This document shows positions 1-8,442 of a DNA stretch of 64,000 nucleotides, one piece after another. Position numbers and translations under genes: made by a program. The stretch's first letter is position 1. Every line of letters begins with the position of its first letter. The notes beneath the pieces were generated by a model that saw only the letters and a program-made list of their open reading frames with translations, did not search any database and was not told the origin of the DNA. This DNA is from Collinsella aerofaciens (GTDB lineage Bacteria > Actinomycetota > Coriobacteriia > Coriobacteriales > Coriobacteriaceae), in the NCBI RefSeq assembly GCF_028206995.1, contig NZ_JAQLFL010000001.1:339650-403649 (forward strand), read 5' to 3'.

Positions 1-58
1 TGAGTTCCACAAGGGTATCAAGCACAGGGTCAGCGTACGCCCGCTCGCGAACGCGTAA
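1..58 (+). CDS. rpmA: 50S ribosomal protein L27 (bL27), 3' end only
   Basis: The window opens inside a reading frame whose last 18 residues end HRVSVRPLANA, followed by TAA at 56-58. This basic tail resembles the C-terminus of bL27, and bL27 normally precedes obgE in bacteria, as here. Only the tail is visible, so the name rests mainly on gene order. Confidence 0.7.
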   Translation, partial: EFHKGIKHRVSVRPLANA

Positions 59-83
59 TTCACCCTTCATAGAGCACATATGT

Positions 84-127
84 GGGAGGCACTTGAGTTT
101 TAGGATTCAAGGGTCTCCCTCTTTTTT
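84..127 (+). terminator. Intrinsic terminator between rpmA and obgE
   Basis: The arms are GGGAG (84-88) plus CTTGA (92-96), pairing with TCAAG (107-111) plus CTCCC (115-119). Three unpaired bases lie on each side between the two stem blocks. A run of six T follows at 122-127. It ends the r-protein transcript, and the obgE Shine-Dalgarno follows immediately, so obgE is probably read by partial readthrough. Confidence 0.7.
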
Positions 128-131
128 GTAG

Positions 132-1610
<1,479 letters not shown>

Positions 1611-1613
1611 GCC

Positions 1614-2291
1614 ATGTCGCTGCGCGGTGGAATCGGTCTGCCCGAGCTTCCTCTAGAGGACGGGCAGGAGTTTAGGCTCGGCATTATGGGTGGCACCTTT
1701 GATCCCATCCATTACGGGCACCTGGTGACCGCTGAGCAGGCGCGTGAGTCCCTCGACTTGGATGCTGTGCTCTTTATGCCGGCGGGCACGCCTGCCTTTA
1801 AGCTTGACAAGCCGGTGACGCCTGCCGAGGACCGTTATGCCATGACGGTCCTCGCCACCGCCGCGAACCCGGCCTTTTTGGCGAGCCGGTTCGAGATCGA
1901 CCGCCCGGGCGTAACCTATACGGCTGATACGCTTCATGCCCTTCGCGACTTTTACCCGCCGCAGGTAAAGCTCTACTTTATTACGGGCGCCGATGCGATT
2001 ATCGATATCGTGACCTGGCATGATGCCGAACGAATCGCTGAGCTTGCTACCTTTATTGCGGCGACACGACCGGGCTTTGATATCGATACAGCGCGTGCCC
2101 GAATCAAAGAGTCGGGGCTGCCGTTCGACGTGCGCTATATTCAGATTCCGGCGCTGGCGATCAGCTCGACGAACATTCGTAAGCGAGTTGCCCGCGGCAT
2201 GAGCGTGCGCTATCTTACGAGCGAGTCCGTGCTCGGCTACATTCGCAAACGCAGGCTATATGCCGATTTGGGCCAAGAAGATTTTGAGTGA
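1614..2291 (+). CDS. nadD: Nicotinate-nucleotide adenylyltransferase
   Basis: It adenylates nicotinate mononucleotide to deamido-NAD in NAD synthesis. The nucleotidyltransferase signature GTFDPIHYGH lies at residues 27-36 and the ISSTNIR motif at 183-189, both diagnostic of the NadD/CoaD-type fold. The protein is 225 residues with about 20 extra residues before the first beta strand. The ATG follows the obgE stop by 3 nt, so the two are probably translationally coupled. The following yqeK and rsfS are its usual neighbours. Confidence 0.96.
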   Translation: MSLRGGIGLPELPLEDGQEFRLGIMGGTFDPIHYGHLVTAEQARESLDLDAVLFMPAGTPAFKLDKPVTPAEDRYAMTVLATAANPAFLASRFEIDRPGVTYTADTLHALRDFYPPQVKLYFITGADAIIDIVTWHDAERIAELATFIAATRPGFDIDTARARIKESGLPFDVRYIQIPALAISSTNIRKRVARGMSVRYLTSESVLGYIRKRRLYADLGQEDFE

Positions 2292-2303
2292 TGGGGGTCT
2301 ACG

Positions 2304-2912
2304 TTGTCGGTAGAGGATCAGTTTGAGGGCGATGAGCGCGCACTGCTCAAGCGCATTCAAGAGCTGCTCGATGTTCGCATGAAGGATAAGCGCAAGCGCT
2401 ATGTGCATTCGCTGGGTGTTGCCGAGACCGCACTTCATCTGGCCGAGGTCTACGGCGTTGACCGCTTTGATGCCGCTGCCGCCGGCTTGATCCACGACTG
2501 GGACAAGGTGCTTTCCGATGACGAGCTCGTGGCCCGCGCGCTTCACTATGGCATCAAGGTTGCCGGCTCTCCTTCGGCCGCGACACCGCTGCTGCATGGC
2601 CCAGTTGCCGCCTATGAGCTTCCGCAGCTTTTTCCCGGGCTGTCGCCGGCGGTCTTTCAGGCTGTCGACCGTCACACCGTGGGAGCTTGCGACATGACGC
2701 CGCTCGATATGGTGGTCTTTGTGGCCGATGCCATCGAGCCCAACCGCCACGGCGACTATGCGCATGCGCTGCGCAAGATGGTGGGGGAGTCGACGCTCGA
2801 TGAGTTGTTCTTCTCCTGTTTTGCGCAGGGTTTGGTCTATGTGATCCAGTCCGGGCGTTATCTTTATCCCACGGCTATTACGATTTACAACCATTACGCC
2901 CAGCTACGCTAG
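2304..2912 (+). CDS. yqeK: HD-domain hydrolase YqeK (symmetrical Ap4A hydrolase)
   Basis: This is an HD-superfamily metal-dependent hydrolase. Members of the YqeK group cleave diadenosine tetraphosphate to two ADP (family knowledge). The metal ligands are visible as His35 in HSLGVAE, His64-Asp65 in LIHDWDK, later histidines in LLHGPVAAYE and VDRHTVG, and the aspartate in FVADAIEP. Its 202 residues match the family. It starts at TTG 2304, 12 nt after nadD, with GGGGG just upstream. Position between nadD and rsfS is the standard one. Confidence 0.92.
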   Translation: MSVEDQFEGDERALLKRIQELLDVRMKDKRKRYVHSLGVAETALHLAEVYGVDRFDAAAAGLIHDWDKVLSDDELVARALHYGIKVAGSPSAATPLLHGPVAAYELPQLFPGLSPAVFQAVDRHTVGACDMTPLDMVVFVADAIEPNRHGDYAHALRKMVGESTLDELFFSCFAQGLVYVIQSGRYLYPTAITIYNHYAQLR

Positions 2913-2940
2913 CTCGGGTGCGTCTAGAAAGAGGTATTCC

Positions 2941-3396
2941 ATGGCCGACGAGACCATGACTGACGAGCAGATTCTCAAGGATGTGGAGCACAAGAGCTTC
3001 GCCGCCACGTCCGACCGCACCGCCGCCTCGCTGTCCGCGAGCGGTGTCGCCGCCGAGGATGTCGCCCGCGCCGCCGCGCAGGCCGCCTACGACAAGAAGG
3101 GCGAGGACGTTCAGGTGCTCGACCTGACTGAGCTTTCCGATGTGTGCGACTACTTTGTCCTTGCTACCGGCACCAACAACCGCCAGGTTGATTCGATCGT
3201 CGACGAGATTGAGGAGAAGGTCGCCGAGGCTTGCGGCGAGCATCCGTTCTCCATCGAGGGCCGCGAGCAGAAGACTTGGATGCTCATGGACTACGGTTCG
3301 GTTGTCGTCCACGTCTTCACTCCCGAAGCCCGCGACTTCTACCGCCTCGAGAAACTCTGGGGAGACGCCCCCCAGCTCCCCCTCAATCTCCTCTAG
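2941..3396 (+). CDS. rsfS: Ribosomal silencing factor RsfS
   Basis: RsfS binds uL14 and blocks subunit joining when nutrients are scarce (family knowledge). The conserved core begins near residue 38, and the hallmark blocks are LSDVCDYFVLATG, IEGREQKTWMLMDYG and VVVHVFTPEARDFYRLEKLW. The protein is 151 residues, longer than the usual ~110-120 because of an Ala/Asp-rich N-terminal extension of ~35-40 residues. The ATG at 2941 has AAAGAGG upstream. The stop codon abuts a repeated intergenic element at 3396-3424. Confidence 0.96.
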   Translation: MADETMTDEQILKDVEHKSFAATSDRTAASLSASGVAAEDVARAAAQAAYDKKGEDVQVLDLTELSDVCDYFVLATGTNNRQVDSIVDEIEEKVAEACGEHPFSIEGREQKTWMLMDYGSVVVHVFTPEARDFYRLEKLWGDAPQLPLNLL

Positions 3397-3424
3397 TAGC
3401 TCATTTGAGACGGGGTTTAGCTAC
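3396..3424 (+). repeat. Short repeated element bounded by GTAGCT and AGCTAC
   Basis: This 29-bp segment begins GTAGCTCATTTGAGACGGGG and ends TTTAGCTAC. It is a diverged copy of the arm of the inverted repeat at 11444-11555. Like that copy it overlaps the TAG stop of the preceding gene. Its ends are inverted repeats of each other. Confidence 0.5.
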
Positions 3425-3437
3425 CCTCACGCATATC

Positions 3438-3480
3438 GCCGGGCAGTTGCGGTTTTCCGCAGCTACCCGGCTTTCTTTTT
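3438..3480 (+). terminator. Intrinsic terminator after rsfS
   Basis: Arms at 3438-3452 and 3457-3471 pair over 15 positions with one wobble and one mismatch. The TTTCTTTTT tract follows at 3472-3480. It separates rsfS from the convergent dinB. Confidence 0.75.
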
Positions 3481-3490
3481 GCCTCAGGGA

Positions 3491-4744
3491 CTAATCGTTG
3501 AAGCGGGATTGGCGGCCGAAGGAAAGGGCGGTGTCGCCGAATTTGTCTCGGACGGCGTCGATAGCGACGGAGAGGTCGCGTCGGTCGCTGGATTGGGCTC
3601 CGCGGTCGTCGACTTCGCAGAACAGGTCGGTTTGGATCCCGCCTTGGTGGTCGAAATCGCTCATGCCGATGCCTGCTAAGCGAACATGCATGCCATCCTG
3701 CCAGATGTTGTCGAGCAGTTCGAGTGCAACCGCCACGAAGATGTTCTCATCGTCGGTCGGATGAGGCAGCCGGCGCTGTGCCGTACGCCCGCTGCCATAC
3801 GAGTATTTGAGCTTGAGCGTCACCGTGGCGCCCGTCAGTCCCTGACGGCGCAGGCGGCGTCCAACCGACTCGCCCAACAGCGCAATCGCCGCTTTGATGT
3901 CCCCGCGCTCAGTCAAATCTTTAGCAAAGGTGCGTTCATTGCTGACCGACTTGACCTCGCGCTCTTCATCGAGACTCGTAACTTCGGAGATTTCGAGTCC
4001 CAGCGCACGCTGACGCATGCGCTCGCCGTTGACGCCAAAAATAGAGGCCAAGGTGGATTCCGGTGCACGTGATAGCTCGCCGAGGGTGTAGATGCGCATG
4101 CGGCGCAGTCGCTCCTCGGCCGAGCGCCCGATGCCGCTCATGGCAGATACCGGCAGCGCGGCCAAAAAGCGCTGCTCGGTTCCGGGGCGCACAATCGTCA
4201 ATCCAAACGGCTTGTCACGCTCGCTTGCGATCTTTGCGACCGTCTTGTTGCAGCCCACGCCAATGGAACAGGTCACTCCCAGCCCTGCCACGCGGTCGCT
4301 TATACGCCGCGCAACCAGCAACGGGTCTTCGGGCGCAAAGCGACCCGGTGTGATATCGATAAAGGCTTCGTCGATGGATACGCGCTCCACGCGCGGGGTC
4401 TCGTCGGCGAGAATCGCCATGACTTCCGCGCTCACCTCGCGGTAGCGATCAAAGTGCCCGTGCGTCCAAATGGCTTGCGGGCACAAGCGCCGTGCCTCGG
4501 CCGAGGGCATGGCGGAGTGCACGCCAAAGCGACGTGCCTCATATGAACACGTGGACACGACGCCACGCGAATCGGCGTCTCCGCCCACGATGAGCGGTTT
4601 TCCGCGCCATTCGGGATGGTCGAGCATCTCCACGCTCGCAAAAAACGCATCGAGGTCCATGAGGCCCACCGCCGGACCCGTCCAGGGAGGCGGCGTGACG
4701 CCCATGGCATCCTCATAACCGTATGTATGTTCGCGTCTTTCCAT
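3491..4744 (-). CDS. dinB: Y-family DNA polymerase IV
   Basis: This error-prone polymerase bypasses lesions and extends mismatched ends. The first catalytic aspartate is Asp30 in LMDLDAFFASVE, and the second pair is Asp125-Glu126 in SIDEAFID. Helix-hairpin-helix and little-finger regions follow. A QTDLF motif close to the C-terminus fits the sliding-clamp binding consensus. The protein is 417 residues with about 25 residues before the polymerase core, and Met14 is an alternative start. It is the only minus-strand gene in the first 31 kb and converges on rsfS. I found no convincing LexA site upstream. Confidence 0.95.
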   Translation of the reverse strand: MERREHTYGYEDAMGVTPPPWTGPAVGLMDLDAFFASVEMLDHPEWRGKPLIVGGDADSRGVVSTCSYEARRFGVHSAMPSAEARRLCPQAIWTHGHFDRYREVSAEVMAILADETPRVERVSIDEAFIDITPGRFAPEDPLLVARRISDRVAGLGVTCSIGVGCNKTVAKIASERDKPFGLTIVRPGTEQRFLAALPVSAMSGIGRSAEERLRRMRIYTLGELSRAPESTLASIFGVNGERMRQRALGLEISEVTSLDEEREVKSVSNERTFAKDLTERGDIKAAIALLGESVGRRLRRQGLTGATVTLKLKYSYGSGRTAQRRLPHPTDDENIFVAVALELLDNIWQDGMHVRLAGIGMSDFDHQGGIQTDLFCEVDDRGAQSSDRRDLSVAIDAVRDKFGDTALSFGRQSRFND

Positions 4745-4860
4745 GTCATGAGTATACCGCGCAGCTCATGTGGGGTGCGTGTATGTGCTTGCAAATCCCG
4801 AATTCTTGTCTAAGATATGGATTTGCCCTCGACTACACCGAAGAAGTTGGTCTCACGGAC

Positions 4861-4889
4861 TTCACCTGCCCGCGTCGATGGCGTATTAT
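4861..4889 (+). promoter_or_regulatory. Probable promoter of the rpsP operon
   Basis: TTCACC (4861-4866) and TATTAT (4884-4889) are 17 bp apart. A small hairpin (GCAGC at 4912-4916 with GCTGC at 4922-4926) lies in the leader just before the rpsP ribosome-binding site GGAGGAG. The divergent interval to dinB holds no gene. Confidence 0.5.
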
Positions 4890-4945
4890 GTTCAACTGTT
4901 TGTTTGTAGTTGCAGCCTAAAGCTGCTTGGTTGGAGGAGTTTCCT

Positions 4946-5287
4946 TTGGCAGTCAAGATTCGCCTTGCTCGTCACGGCGCTAAGAAGCGTCCGTACTACC
5001 GTGTCGTCGTCGCCGATTCCCGCGCCCCGCGTGACGGTCGTATCATCGAGGAGGTTGGCCGCTACAACCCGATGACCGCCCCCAAGACCATCAACCTCGA
5101 CCTCGAGAAGATCGCCGACTGGCAGTCCAAGGGCGCTCAGCTCACCGACGCCGTCGCCGCTCTGGTCAAGGCCGCCAACGAGGGCGAGAAGACCGAGACC
5201 GTCGTCAAGAAGTCCAAGAAGCAGCTCGCCAAAGAGGCCGAGGCCGCTAAGGCTGCCGCTGAGGCCGCTGAGGGCGCCGAGGAGTAA
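4946..5287 (+). CDS. rpsP: 30S ribosomal protein S16 (bS16)
   Basis: This is a small-subunit assembly protein. [19 protein letters not shown] and the block [12 protein letters not shown] are classic bS16. The start is TTG 4946, with GGAGGAG at 4933-4939. A longer frame opening at 4910 adds residues not found in the family. The protein is 113 residues and ends in a Lys/Ala/Glu-rich tail of about 30 residues that is longer than in many homologues. It leads the rpsP-khpA-rimM-trmD-lepB run. Confidence 0.97.
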   Translation: MAVKIRLARHGAKKRPYYRVVVADSRAPRDGRIIEEVGRYNPMTAPKTINLDLEKIADWQSKGAQLTDAVAALVKAANEGEKTETVVKKSKKQLAKEAEAAKAAAEAAEGAEE

Positions 5288-5290
5288 ATC

Positions 5291-5575
5291 GTGCCTGAGG
5301 TTGACGCTGCACAGCTCGAGGGTGAGGCAATGCTCTCAGATCGCATCGCCGATCTCGTCGAATATCTCGTTGTTCAGATCGTCGACGACCCGGATTCCGT
5401 GAGCCTTGAGGTCATCGATGGTGACGACGCCTCTACGATTGAGGTTTCGGTCGCCGAGGATGACGTCGCTAAGGTCATCGGCCGTCGTGGCCGTACCATC
5501 AAGGCCATTCGCACGCTCGCCCGTGCACTGGCCGCTCGCCTCGACACTGCTGTCGAGGTAGAGGTTCTGGGCTAG
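5291..5575 (+). CDS. khpA: KH-domain RNA-binding protein KhpA
   Basis: This is a single KH-domain protein. In Gram-positives KhpA pairs with KhpB/Jag and influences cell length and small-RNA binding (family knowledge). The GxxG loop is visible in VIGRRGRTIKAIR. The GTG at 5291 is 3 nt after rpsP, with GAGGAG a few bases upstream. The ATG at 5330 (MLSDRIADLVEYLV) would give the usual ~80-residue family length and is a real alternative. The gene lies between rpsP and rimM as in most Gram-positives. Confidence 0.93.
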   Translation: MPEVDAAQLEGEAMLSDRIADLVEYLVVQIVDDPDSVSLEVIDGDDASTIEVSVAEDDVAKVIGRRGRTIKAIRTLARALAARLDTAVEVEVLG

Positions 5576-5579
5576 GACC

Positions 5580-6101
5580 TTGAGGTCCCAGTACAAAAAC
5601 ATCGCCCGTGTGGTCAAGCCGCACGGAAGGAAGGGGGAGGTCCTCGCGCAGCCGCTGCGGGGGCTTCCTTCTGTATTAGAGCCGGGTATGCGCGTCGCCC
5701 TGACGCCGCCGGCGCTCAAGCGCGACCGCTTTTGCACGGTCGTGTCCGTCACCGATACGGGCGATGGCGATCTGGTCTCGTTTGAGGGCATTGACGACTT
5801 GACGTCCGCCGAGGGCATCACGGGATGCTACGTGCTGGCAAATCGTGACGATTTTGAGCTCGATTCGCTCGACGCTGCCTATACCGACCTGATGGGTCGC
5901 GAGGTGGTCGACGAGCGCTTCGGTTTACTCGGCACGATCGTCGAGATCATGTCGACGCCCGCTAACGATGTTTGGGTTGTTGAGGGCGATCGGTACGGCG
6001 AGGTACTGATTCCCGTGATCGAGCAGGTCGTGCTCGATCTTCCCGACACAGGAACAATTTCCGTCCACATTATGGACGGCCTGATCGATATGGACAAGTA
6101 G
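5580..6101 (+). CDS. rimM: 16S rRNA processing protein RimM
   Basis: RimM helps mature the 3' domain of 16S rRNA and binds uS19. The N-terminal barrel opens with IARVVKPHGRKGEVLAQPL. The C-terminal PRC-barrel contains YTDLMGREVVDE and VLIPVIEQVVLDLPDTG. It starts at TTG 5580, 4 nt after the khpA stop, with AGGA overlapping that stop. It is 173 residues, normal for the family. Confidence 0.95.
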   Translation: MRSQYKNIARVVKPHGRKGEVLAQPLRGLPSVLEPGMRVALTPPALKRDRFCTVVSVTDTGDGDLVSFEGIDDLTSAEGITGCYVLANRDDFELDSLDAAYTDLMGREVVDERFGLLGTIVEIMSTPANDVWVVEGDRYGEVLIPVIEQVVLDLPDTGTISVHIMDGLIDMDK

Positions 6102-6111
6102 GGAGGACAAC

Positions 6112-6858
6112 ATGCTGATCGAGACCCTTTCGGTCTTTCCCGAGATGTTTGAGCCCGTCATGTCCACATCGATCTTGGGCCGCGCCCGCAAGGCCGGCCT
6201 TTTTGATTTTAAGGCGTATAACCTGCGCGACTGGACGCACGACCGCCATCGTACCGTCGATGACGAGCCGTACGGCGGCGGGCAGGGCATGCTCATGAAG
6301 GTCGAGCCTATTGCCGAGGCCATCGAGGCCATCAGCTCCGAGGGTCCCAAGCCCACCGTAGTGTTCTTCACCCCCTGTGGCGAGCCCTTTACGCAGCATG
6401 TGGCCGAGCGCCTGCTCAAAAGTGAGCGCCTGCTGTTTGTGTGCAGCCGCTACGAGGGCGTCGACGAGCGTGCGTATGCGTATGCCGATGAGCGTCTGTC
6501 GATCGGCGACTACGTGCTTACGGGTGGCGAACTTCCCGCTATGGTCGTTGCCGATGCCGTCGTACGCCTGATTCCCGGCGCCCTGGGCGACGAGATGAGC
6601 AATGTGGACGAGTCGTTCTCGACCGCCGAGGACGGAGGCCTGCTCGAGTACGCGCAGTACACCCGTCCCGCCGAGTTCAACGGCGAGGGCGTGCCGCCGG
6701 TGCTTGTGAGCGGCGATCACGCCAAGGTCGATGTCTGGCGTCGCAAGAACGCCATCGAGCGCACCTGCCGCTGGCGTCCCGACTTGATCGAGACGGCGCG
6801 GCTCACGCCCGAGGAGCGCGCTTACGCGCAGGATTTGCTTTCTGGAAGAGGTGAATAA
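6112..6858 (+). CDS. trmD: tRNA (guanine-N1)-methyltransferase TrmD
   Basis: It makes m1G37 in tRNAs, protecting against frameshifting. This SPOUT enzyme shows FPEMFEPVMSTSILGRA at its start. The knot that binds S-adenosylmethionine is SRYEGVDERAYAY followed by LSIGDYVLTGGELPAMVV. NVDESF and the C-terminal helical region follow. It is 248 residues with GGGAGG upstream of the ATG. Its 3' end overlaps lepB by 8 nt. Confidence 0.97.
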   Translation: MLIETLSVFPEMFEPVMSTSILGRARKAGLFDFKAYNLRDWTHDRHRTVDDEPYGGGQGMLMKVEPIAEAIEAISSEGPKPTVVFFTPCGEPFTQHVAERLLKSERLLFVCSRYEGVDERAYAYADERLSIGDYVLTGGELPAMVVADAVVRLIPGALGDEMSNVDESFSTAEDGGLLEYAQYTRPAEFNGEGVPPVLVSGDHAKVDVWRRKNAIERTCRWRPDLIETARLTPEERAYAQDLLSGRGE

Positions 6859-7468
6859 CATAGAGGACAATAAAGGCCGCCAACGAGTTCATCTTGAACA
6901 TGATTTTGGCGAGAGGTCCGTTTTCACTTTGCGGGGCGCCTTGGAATGGGTTTTGGTCATTCTAATCGCGCTCGCCGCCACCTTCCTGATCCGCACCTTT
7001 GTGGTCGAGCCCTTTGTGGTGCCCACCGGCTCCATGGAGTCCACGATCGAGATTGGCGACCAGATCCTGGCACAAAAGGTGAGCCTCGAGCTCGGTCAGC
7101 CCGTCAAGCAGGGCGATATCGTGGTGTTTCACAACCCCGATGGCACCTCCGAGCATGATGTTCTTGTCAAGCGTGTTATTGCCACGGCCGGCCAGACGGT
7201 CGACCTGCAGGATGGCAAGGTGGTCGTTGACGGCCAAGCGCTCGACGAGGACTATACGACGGGCATGAGCTGGCCACTTTCGGTCCAAGCGCCCGGTGCT
7301 CAGGTAAGCTATCCCTACACCGTCCCCGACGGGTGTGTGTGGGTGATGGGCGACAACCGAGAGAACTCAGCCGACTCCCGCTATTTTGGGCCGGTCGACC
7401 GCTCCGATTTAATGGCCGTGGCACTCGTTCGCTACTGGCCGCTCAACCGCATCGGTGCTATCGACTAA
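6851..7468 (+). CDS. lepB: Signal peptidase I
   Basis: This membrane-bound serine-lysine protease removes signal peptides from exported proteins. One membrane helix covers about residues 31-50. The nucleophile is Ser61 in PTGSMEST and the general base is Lys107 in LVKRVIA. The box GDNRENSADSRYFGP is present near the C-terminus. The GTG start lies inside the trmD end (8-nt overlap), which implies coupled translation. Confidence 0.95.
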   Translation: MNNIEDNKGRQRVHLEHDFGERSVFTLRGALEWVLVILIALAATFLIRTFVVEPFVVPTGSMESTIEIGDQILAQKVSLELGQPVKQGDIVVFHNPDGTSEHDVLVKRVIATAGQTVDLQDGKVVVDGQALDEDYTTGMSWPLSVQAPGAQVSYPYTVPDGCVWVMGDNRENSADSRYFGPVDRSDLMAVALVRYWPLNRIGAID

Positions 7469-7527
7469 AAACCGCTATAGTACAGTACCTAACCGTGTAA
7501 TCGTTTCGACGAGGGGATATTAGAGGC

Positions 7528-8439
7528 ATGAACGCTTCATCGCTTTCCTTCCAAGACATCATCCTGCGCCTCCAGCAGTACTGGGGCGAGCAGGGCTGCG
7601 TCATTATGCAGCCCTATGACTCCGAGGTCGGTGCCGGTACCTTCCATACCGCGACCACGCTGCGCTCGCTCGGTCCCGCCGAGTGGCGCACCTGCTATGC
7701 GCAGCCCTGCCGCCGTCCCGCCGACGGCCGCTACGGCGAGAACCCCAACCGCATGCAGCACTACTATCAGTTCCAGGTGCTCATCAAGCCCTCGCCGGTC
7801 AACGCCCAGGAGCTCTATCTGGGTTCGCTGGCCGCCATTGGCCTGGACCCCAACGACCATGACGTCCGCTTTGTCGAGGACGACTGGGAGAGCCCGACCC
7901 TGGGTGCCTGGGGCCTTGGCTGGGAGGTCTGGCTCAACGGCATGGAGGTCACGCAGTTTACGTATTTTCAGCAGGTGGGCGGCATCGAGGTCGACCCCGT
8001 GCCCGTCGAGATCACCTATGGCCTGGAGCGTATCGCCATGTACGCCCAGGGCGTCAACTCGGTCTACGACCTGGTGTGGAGCTACCTGCCCGACGGCACG
8101 CCCATGACCTATGGCGACGTGTTCCTCGAGAACGAGCGCGAGTTCAGCGCCTACAACTTTGAGGTCGCCAACGTCGAGATGATGCGTCAGAAGTTTGACG
8201 ACTACGAGGCCGAGTGTCACTCCTGTCTGGAGCGCAAGCTGCCGCTGCCGGCGTACGACTGTGTCATGAAGTGCAGCCACGCCTTCAACCTGCTCGATGC
8301 CCGTGGCGCCCTGTCCGCAGTCGAGCGTGCCAACTACATCCTGCGCGTCCGCGCCGTCGCCAAGGCGTGCTGCGAGGCCTACATGGCCGAGGTCGCCGGA
8401 GTCAACGAGAATGCCGACCAGGAAGGCGAGGTGGCGTAA
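7528..8439 (+). CDS. glyQ: Glycine-tRNA ligase alpha subunit
   Basis: This is the catalytic subunit of the alpha2beta2 glycyl-tRNA synthetase. The opening [17 protein letters not shown] and the blocks [14 protein letters not shown] and [14 protein letters not shown] are typical. A TATAGT at 7476-7481 in the 59-nt gap before it may be a -10 element, without a clear -35. GAGGGG precedes the ATG. A split glyQ/glyS pair is usual in Firmicutes and unusual in the better-known Actinomycetota. Confidence 0.97.
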   Translation: MNASSLSFQDIILRLQQYWGEQGCVIMQPYDSEVGAGTFHTATTLRSLGPAEWRTCYAQPCRRPADGRYGENPNRMQHYYQFQVLIKPSPVNAQELYLGSLAAIGLDPNDHDVRFVEDDWESPTLGAWGLGWEVWLNGMEVTQFTYFQQVGGIEVDPVPVEITYGLERIAMYAQGVNSVYDLVWSYLPDGTPMTYGDVFLENEREFSAYNFEVANVEMMRQKFDDYEAECHSCLERKLPLPAYDCVMKCSHAFNLLDARGALSAVERANYILRVRAVAKACCEAYMAEVAGVNENADQEGEVA

Positions 8440-8442
8440 GCC

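Noticed and set aside
4725..4738. Possible LexA/SOS box at the 5' end of dinB
   Set aside because: GAAC and GGTT half-sites are separated by 8 bp rather than 4, and lie inside the coding sequence. It does not fit the actinobacterial consensus.
4723..4920. 65-codon frame in the dinB-rpsP gap
   Set aside because: No ribosome-binding site or recognisable protein pattern, and it overlaps the dinB start and the rpsP promoter.
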